Source: Verrucomicrobiota bacterium
GTDB lineage: Bacteria; Verrucomicrobiota; Verrucomicrobiia; Verrucomicrobiales; Verrucomicrobiaceae
DNA: 9,189 nt
Assembly (NCBI GenBank): GCA_023429545.1
Contig: JAEYUU010000011.1
Location: 1-9,189 of the forward strand
Direction: 5' to 3'
Position numbers and translations under genes: made by a program. The notes beneath the pieces are model-generated. The model ran no database searches. It was not told the origin of the DNA and saw nothing but the letters and a program-made list of their open reading frames with translations. Each line of letters begins with the position of its first letter. Within the stretch, counting starts at the first letter, position 1. Of this stretch, positions 5,760-9,189 are shown piece after piece.

Positions 5760-7418
5760 CCTGAACCGCTCTGGTACAAAGCTGAGATCCGTGGCTTCTG
5801 ATACCGCAAGCTGGATCTGCGCGGCCAGGACTTCGTGCCTGACCGGAGGTTGGTAGTCGCGTAAGGCGATGGTGAGGGCCTGTTCAGGCGTCACGCTGTC
5901 GGTCTTGATGGTTCGGTAGAGCTTGACGGCCAGTGCCTCAGCTGCGCCCGGAGTCAAGAGGTCGGGCATCTCCGGCGGAGCCGGTGGCAGGGCCTCGGAC
6001 AGCGCGACACCCCGACGCTTGGCCAGCGCGCGAATCAACGCATAAGATTCCACAGGGGTAGCGGTGGGAAACAGTGGAATTTTGACATCCACGCGACCAG
6101 GACGCTTGAGGTCGACTTCCACCAGATCGGGGCGGCTGGTGGCGAGCACCCATAGGATACGGCCGCGATTGCGCGAGTTGCTCATCTGCTCAGCCATCAT
6201 GCCATACACGCGCCCCGAGACTCCAGAGTCTCCGGATTCAGCATTGCGCCGGCCAAGTGCCTGATCCGCCTCATCGACGAAAACGATGCAACGCCCCAGG
6301 GCTGCCAGCAGGCGGAACACCTTTTCCAAATTGCTCTCGGTGCTGCCCACCCAGCGATCACGGAAGTTCTTCATCTTCACGACGGGCACCTCGGCCTCAC
6401 CGGCGAGGCATTCGACCATGAAGGTTTTGCCGGTGCCCACTGGACCGCAGAACAGGTATCCCATCGGAAGCGCCGCGAGGTCCCCCTGGCGCCAGAGCTG
6501 GATATCCTGCCTGAGCCACTGCTTGATCGCCTCCTGCCCGTGCAGATCGTCCAGTGTGCGGTCAGGCTCGATGAACTCAATCAAACCCTGCGCATCTTTT
6601 TCGATCAGCTCTTTCTTGAGCGCGATCAGATCCGCCGCGTTGAGCGACGCACCCCGGTGCTGGCGGGTTTGCATCAGCCTTTCAATGGAATTGAGCGTGG
6701 CACCGGCCAGCGCCGCGGAGGGTTCAGCGAGACTTTGCCCGAAGGCGCGCAGCGGCACGGGGTAGGTGACGTGCAGAACCGCAAGTGCCGTCGCCAGTTC
6801 AGCCGCGCGCAGCAGTGGCACCTCAAGCCGGGCCGCGAGCGGGTTTCCGCCGACCAGTGGATGCAGGTCGTTGAGGTTCTCCACGAGAAGAAAAGTGGCA
6901 CAGTGCTGCTGCGCAATCGCGGGATCCGCCGCCCATTCACGGAGCTGCCACGCAATGCCGCTCAGCTCGTAATTTGCCCCGCCTGGAGACGGTGGAGCAA
7001 TGAGATCCGCCGCGCGCACAATGATGGCGGCGCGTATCGTGCGCTCGGGCTTCAGCCGGGAAAGGTTGGCGCAAAACCGGAGGTAATGCGTGAGCACATG
7101 CATGGCCTCACGCGGAGAAGCAGGCAGGGCCTTTTCCTTCCAGGCCGGCCATTTGGCGAAAGTTTCGGAGCCTTTCTCGACCCGCAGCCCGCTACCCACG
7201 TCACAACTGAGGACCACGTCAAATTTGCCAAGCAGCACTTCCTTCAAGAACATCTCAAGCGACACCAGGCGATCACCACTGGCCGAGGGAAGCACAACGA
7301 GATCGGCGATGTTGCCGTGCAGGATGAACTGTGATGCCGCGCCAGACTCATAGAGTTCGATCAACTCCTGCGTCCAATGCGGCAGCGCTGCGCTGCTTTG
7401 TGTCAGTCTTTCGGCCAT
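5751..7418 (-). CDS. AAA+ ATPase with degenerate N-terminal AAA-like region, partner of PspA
   Basis: A 555-residue cytoplasmic ATPase, last gene of the minus-strand operon. The C-terminal AAA+ module (about 290-520) is complete: Walker A GPVGTGKT (325-332), pore-loop region DRWVGSTESN with Trp356, as in the Vps4/katanin K-W-[MV]-G motif, Walker B CIVFVDEAD (377-385) with Glu383, sensor 1 ATSRPD (426-431; Ser replaces the usual Asn), and arginine fingers Arg439 and Arg442 in LKRPGRVD. The N-terminal 280 residues have no Walker A. They do show strands like those of a decayed AAA core: FILHGNIADLV (31-41), AAIIVRAADLIAPP (130-143), and ATFLLVENLNDLHPLV (174-189), followed by a VPLL stretch. This layout, a dead AAA-like half before an active one, recalls Ycf46-type proteins of COG0464. 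It starts 15 bases after the pspA stop with no obvious Shine-Dalgarno. By analogy to Vps4, I infer that it remodels PspA assemblies. A generic chaperone role is the alternative. Confidence 0.9.
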   Translation of the reverse strand: MAERLTQSSAALPHWTQELIELYESGAASQFILHGNIADLVVLPSASGDRLVSLEMFLKEVLLGKFDVVLSCDVGSGLRVEKGSETFAKWPAWKEKALPASPREAMHVLTHYLRFCANLSRLKPERTIRAAIIVRAADLIAPPSPGGANYELSGIAWQLREWAADPAIAQQHCATFLLVENLNDLHPLVGGNPLAARLEVPLLRAAELATALAVLHVTYPVPLRAFGQSLAEPSAALAGATLNSIERLMQTRQHRGASLNAADLIALKKELIEKDAQGLIEFIEPDRTLDDLHGQEAIKQWLRQDIQLWRQGDLAALPMGYLFCGPVGTGKTFMVECLAGEAEVPVVKMKNFRDRWVGSTESNLEKVFRLLAALGRCIVFVDEADQALGRRNAESGDSGVSGRVYGMMAEQMSNSRNRGRILWVLATSRPDLVEVDLKRPGRVDVKIPLFPTATPVESYALIRALAKRRGVALSEALPPAPPEMPDLLTPGAAEALAVKLYRTIKTDSVTPEQALTIALRDYQPPVRHEVLAAQIQLAVSEATDLSFVPERFRST

Positions 7419-7433
7419 GGAGCGGTACGGCGC

Positions 7434-8177
7434 CTAAGATTGCTCCGGCGTCATTTCCCTCTTAGCAGGAGCAGCGCTTTCCGTGGTGGGAGCTCCGGAC
7501 ACGGGCATGCCGAGTTCGGCGGCGAGGTCGGCGAGCGCCATGTCCTCGAGCGCTTCGCGTTCTGCCTTCTGCTCCTGAAAGCGCGACGTATCGATGCTGT
7601 CCTTGGCGACACGCGCACGGCCGGCAGCTTTGGTGCGGTCTTCCTCGACCATCTCGTGCAGGCGACTGAGGGTGTCTCCGGAGCCGCCGATCTGGGTCAG
7701 CATGCCGCTGGCCATTTCATTCATTTCAGCCAGGGCCTTCTGCATCTTCAAATCATCCAGACCTTTCCTCAGCGAATTGATCTTCTCACGCGCTGTCTTG
7801 ATTGCGATGTCGCGGGAAGCGATGAGCTCCTGGTAGGTCTTCTCGGCATCACCAAGTTGGGAGCGATTTTCCGTGAGGTCCCGTCGCACCCTTTGCAACT
7901 CGAGGGCGATCTCACCAGCGAGACGCTGATTGCCCGCGCGCAGATTGGCGGCGGCCTTGGCCTTGTATTCCTGTTCTTCGCGTTCGAGTCTCTTGACCTG
8001 CGCGATGAGCTTTTCGCAGAGCCCGGCATGGGCTGCGAGTCCCTGGTTGAACTGGGCGATTTGTTTGCGCAGGTTTTCCTTCTCCAGTTCAAGCAGGGCC
8101 TCGGGGTTGCGCCTCTCCATGCCTGAGATGAACAGACCTAGAAAGCCTTTGAAGAGATTGCTGATGCGACGGAGCAT
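7434..8177 (-). CDS. pspA: PspA/IM30 (Vipp1)-family membrane-associated protein
   Basis: A 247-residue almost entirely helical protein of the PspA/IM30 family, bacterial relatives of ESCRT-III that bind and reshape stressed inner membranes. Residues 1-20 (MLRRISNLFKGFLGLFISGM) form the amphipathic, membrane-inserting helix. NPEALLELEKENL (24-36) corresponds to the start of helix 1 (compare EDPQKLVRLMIQEM in E. coli PspA). A long charged helical hairpin occupies about 28-155. It contains RLEREEQEYKAKAAANLRAG (63-82), the counterpart of the E. coli WQEKAELALRKE region, and AGEIALELQRVRRDL (87-101). A break at GGSGD (164-168) precedes a second helical part, TLSRLHEMVEED (169-180) to ADLAAELG (216-223). 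The last 25 residues are a disordered Ala/Pro/Thr tail ending in PEQS, which E. coli PspA lacks. No pspF, pspB or pspC gene is present in the window; instead the gene lies between a membrane coiled-coil protein and an AAA+ ATPase. Confidence 0.9.
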   Translation of the reverse strand: MLRRISNLFKGFLGLFISGMERRNPEALLELEKENLRKQIAQFNQGLAAHAGLCEKLIAQVKRLEREEQEYKAKAAANLRAGNQRLAGEIALELQRVRRDLTENRSQLGDAEKTYQELIASRDIAIKTAREKINSLRKGLDDLKMQKALAEMNEMASGMLTQIGGSGDTLSRLHEMVEEDRTKAAGRARVAKDSIDTSRFQEQKAEREALEDMALADLAAELGMPVSGAPTTESAAPAKREMTPEQS

Positions 8178-8214
8178 GGTAGTGCTGGGTGTTGGGCGTT
8201 GACTTATGCGAACA

Positions 8215-9120
8215 TCACTCTTTCACCGCTTTACGGCTTGGTGGAACGGGTGGGATATCGGAAAGGCTGCCAGAAAGCAACGGCGGCGCGGCTTCCTCGT
8301 CGAACAAAGCGTCTACCGAAGCATGAGCAAAGGCTTTCTCGGAGGATTGCAGCGATTCCGAGATGCCATCAATCTGCGCGCTCAGTCCGGCTGAGTCACG
8401 CATGGTCATGCCGACTTCGCACAAATGAGTGATCTGCTGCTCCGTCTTGTCGATCTCCGCACCTACCAATTCCAGGCTCTCGGCGGCTCTTGTGTAATTG
8501 TCCAAACGATCGCGGATGGTTTTGATCCGCTCGCCGATCGAAGTTGTCAGGCGGCCCCCGGTGCCCAGTCCGGCAGCCTGTTCACGATTCAACGCAGCCT
8601 GCATCTGCTCTTCCGCGGTTCGAAGTTCCTGCTCAATCTCGGGGCGGCTGGTCGAGCCAAGAAACCGCTCCAATCCCGATTTTTGATGGAGCAATTTCAG
8701 GCAGAGCCACAACATTCGATCCAGGGACTCACCCCGGAAATTCTCCGAGCTGGCATCGCTCTCCCGGGCATCCATTTTGCGGCGGAGGGACAAGAGTCTG
8801 GAACAACGGCTTTGCAGCTTATGGAAACGGTCCAGGTTTTCTGGAGTGAGGAAGGAGGCAATCTGCTGGACGCGATCGGCGCTGGACTCCCCGGTGGAGC
8901 GGTCACCTGTGGTCATTTCGCGGCCCAGCAGCACGTTCTGAAAGCGTGGCTGCAGGCCGAGGAAGCCCAGGTACGCAAGTTCTCCTGCGCCAACGATCGC
9001 GAGCCACGCCGCAGGGTCTCCGCTGAGCAGCGCAAAGCCAACACCGGCTCCGAGCCCCAGCAGATGCCAGTGCCAGAGAAAGGCCCGCCGCAATGCAGCG
9101 CCGATGCTGTTTTCCCTCAT
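8215..9120 (-). CDS. Membrane-anchored coiled-coil protein of unknown function
   Basis: I do not recognise this 301-residue protein as a named family. The N-terminal part holds two adjacent hydrophobic segments (about 14-33, HWHLLGLGAGVGFALLSG, and 37-56, AAWLAIVGAGELAYLGFLGL), making a short hairpin in the inner membrane with both ends probably cytoplasmic. The remainder is soluble and mostly helical, with likely coiled coil around 82-118, 130-153 and 160-265. A Gly-rich interruption occurs near 184-189 (GLGTGG). The last 25 residues are unstructured and proline-rich (SLSDIPPVPPSRKAVKE). The start at 9120 is fixed by an in-frame TAA six bases upstream and by placement of the membrane hairpin. 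It lies 37 bases upstream of pspA and in the same operon, so I infer that it tethers or recruits PspA or the AAA+ ATPase to the membrane, replacing the PspB/PspC role. That function is not demonstrated by the sequence. Confidence 0.85.
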   Translation of the reverse strand: MRENSIGAALRRAFLWHWHLLGLGAGVGFALLSGDPAAWLAIVGAGELAYLGFLGLQPRFQNVLLGREMTTGDRSTGESSADRVQQIASFLTPENLDRFHKLQSRCSRLLSLRRKMDARESDASSENFRGESLDRMLWLCLKLLHQKSGLERFLGSTSRPEIEQELRTAEEQMQAALNREQAAGLGTGGRLTTSIGERIKTIRDRLDNYTRAAESLELVGAEIDKTEQQITHLCEVGMTMRDSAGLSAQIDGISESLQSSEKAFAHASVDALFDEEAAPPLLSGSLSDIPPVPPSRKAVKE

Positions 9121-9126
9121 GGTTGG

Positions 9127-9189
9127 TTATGTGTCTGCGGAGGACTCATGCGCAAGCTCCATCTTCTCCAGTGAGGCACGCACGTGCCT
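9127..9189 (-). CDS. C-terminal end of an upstream operon gene (partial)
   Basis: The minus strand from the right edge is open in one frame for 20 codons. It ends SLEKMELAHESSADT followed by TAA at 9127-9129, six bases before the ATG of the membrane coiled-coil gene. The short helical, charged composition and very tight spacing fit the tail of a preceding gene in the same operon. Another minus frame is also open through this short stretch, so the assignment is tentative and no function can be given. Confidence 0.42.
   Translation of the reverse strand, partial: RHVRASLEKMELAHESSADT

Noticed and set aside
6540..7334. Plus-strand 264-codon frame opposite the AAA+ gene
   Set aside because: It lies opposite AAA+ coding sequence immediately N-terminal to the Walker A; the antisense product has no motif.
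7377..8126. Plus-strand 249-codon frame opposite pspA
   Set aside because: A shadow of a highly helical, Glu/Lys/Arg-rich gene; the Leu/Phe-rich antisense product is what complementing such codons yields.
8425..9174. Plus-strand 249-codon frame opposite the membrane coiled-coil gene
   Set aside because: The minus-strand protein has a sensible membrane hairpin and coiled coil, and tight operon spacing; the plus-strand product has no structure of note.
1..9189. CRISPR arrays, tRNA or rRNA genes, insertion sequences, phage genes
   Set aside because: I saw no regularly spaced repeats, cloverleaf-like sequence, rRNA sequence, transposase or integrase motifs; nearly all bases are in well-supported genes.

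Overview
The window looks like chromosome of a GC-rich Gram-negative bacterium. It has a lipoprotein-type binding protein, an outer-membrane barrel and PspA. I place it in the PVC superphylum, most likely Verrucomicrobiota. Reasons: a manganese/iron-type ABC permease fused to a DtxR-family domain, the arrangement known from chlamydial YtgCR; start codons without clear Shine-Dalgarno sequences; and the sequence style. The phylum is inferred, not proven.

Left half, plus strand (1-5676): a tightly packed divalent-metal uptake operon. In order: a TroA/PsaA-type substrate-binding lipoprotein (5' end outside the window), a predicted outer-membrane beta-barrel, the ABC ATPase, permease 1 with a C-terminal DtxR/MntR-like domain, and permease 2. 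The ATPase and the two permeases are joined by ATGA overlaps. A HAD-family phosphatase follows after 52 bases. Apart from the inserted barrel, the order matches chlamydial ytgA-ytgB-ytgCR-ytgD and treponemal troABCD. The likely route is metal entry through the barrel, capture by the lipoprotein, and import by a heterodimeric permease. The metal-sensing module is built into one permease; no stand-alone regulator is visible.

Middle (5677-5750): a 74-base convergent junction with a GC-rich hairpin that may stop transcription from both sides. A small GTACC/GGTAC inverted repeat overlaps the stop codon of the minus-strand operon.

Right half, minus strand (9189 down to 5751): an operon read right to left. 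It has the last 20 codons of an unknown gene, a two-helix membrane protein with a long coiled coil, a PspA/IM30-family protein, and an AAA+ ATPase with Vps4-like pore-loop features and a degenerate N-terminal region. PspA/Vipp1 proteins are bacterial ESCRT-III relatives, and eukaryotic ESCRT-III is remodelled by the AAA+ ATPase Vps4. A membrane anchor + PspA + AAA+ cassette is therefore the best candidate here for an under-described membrane-maintenance system. Both operon promoters lie outside the window.
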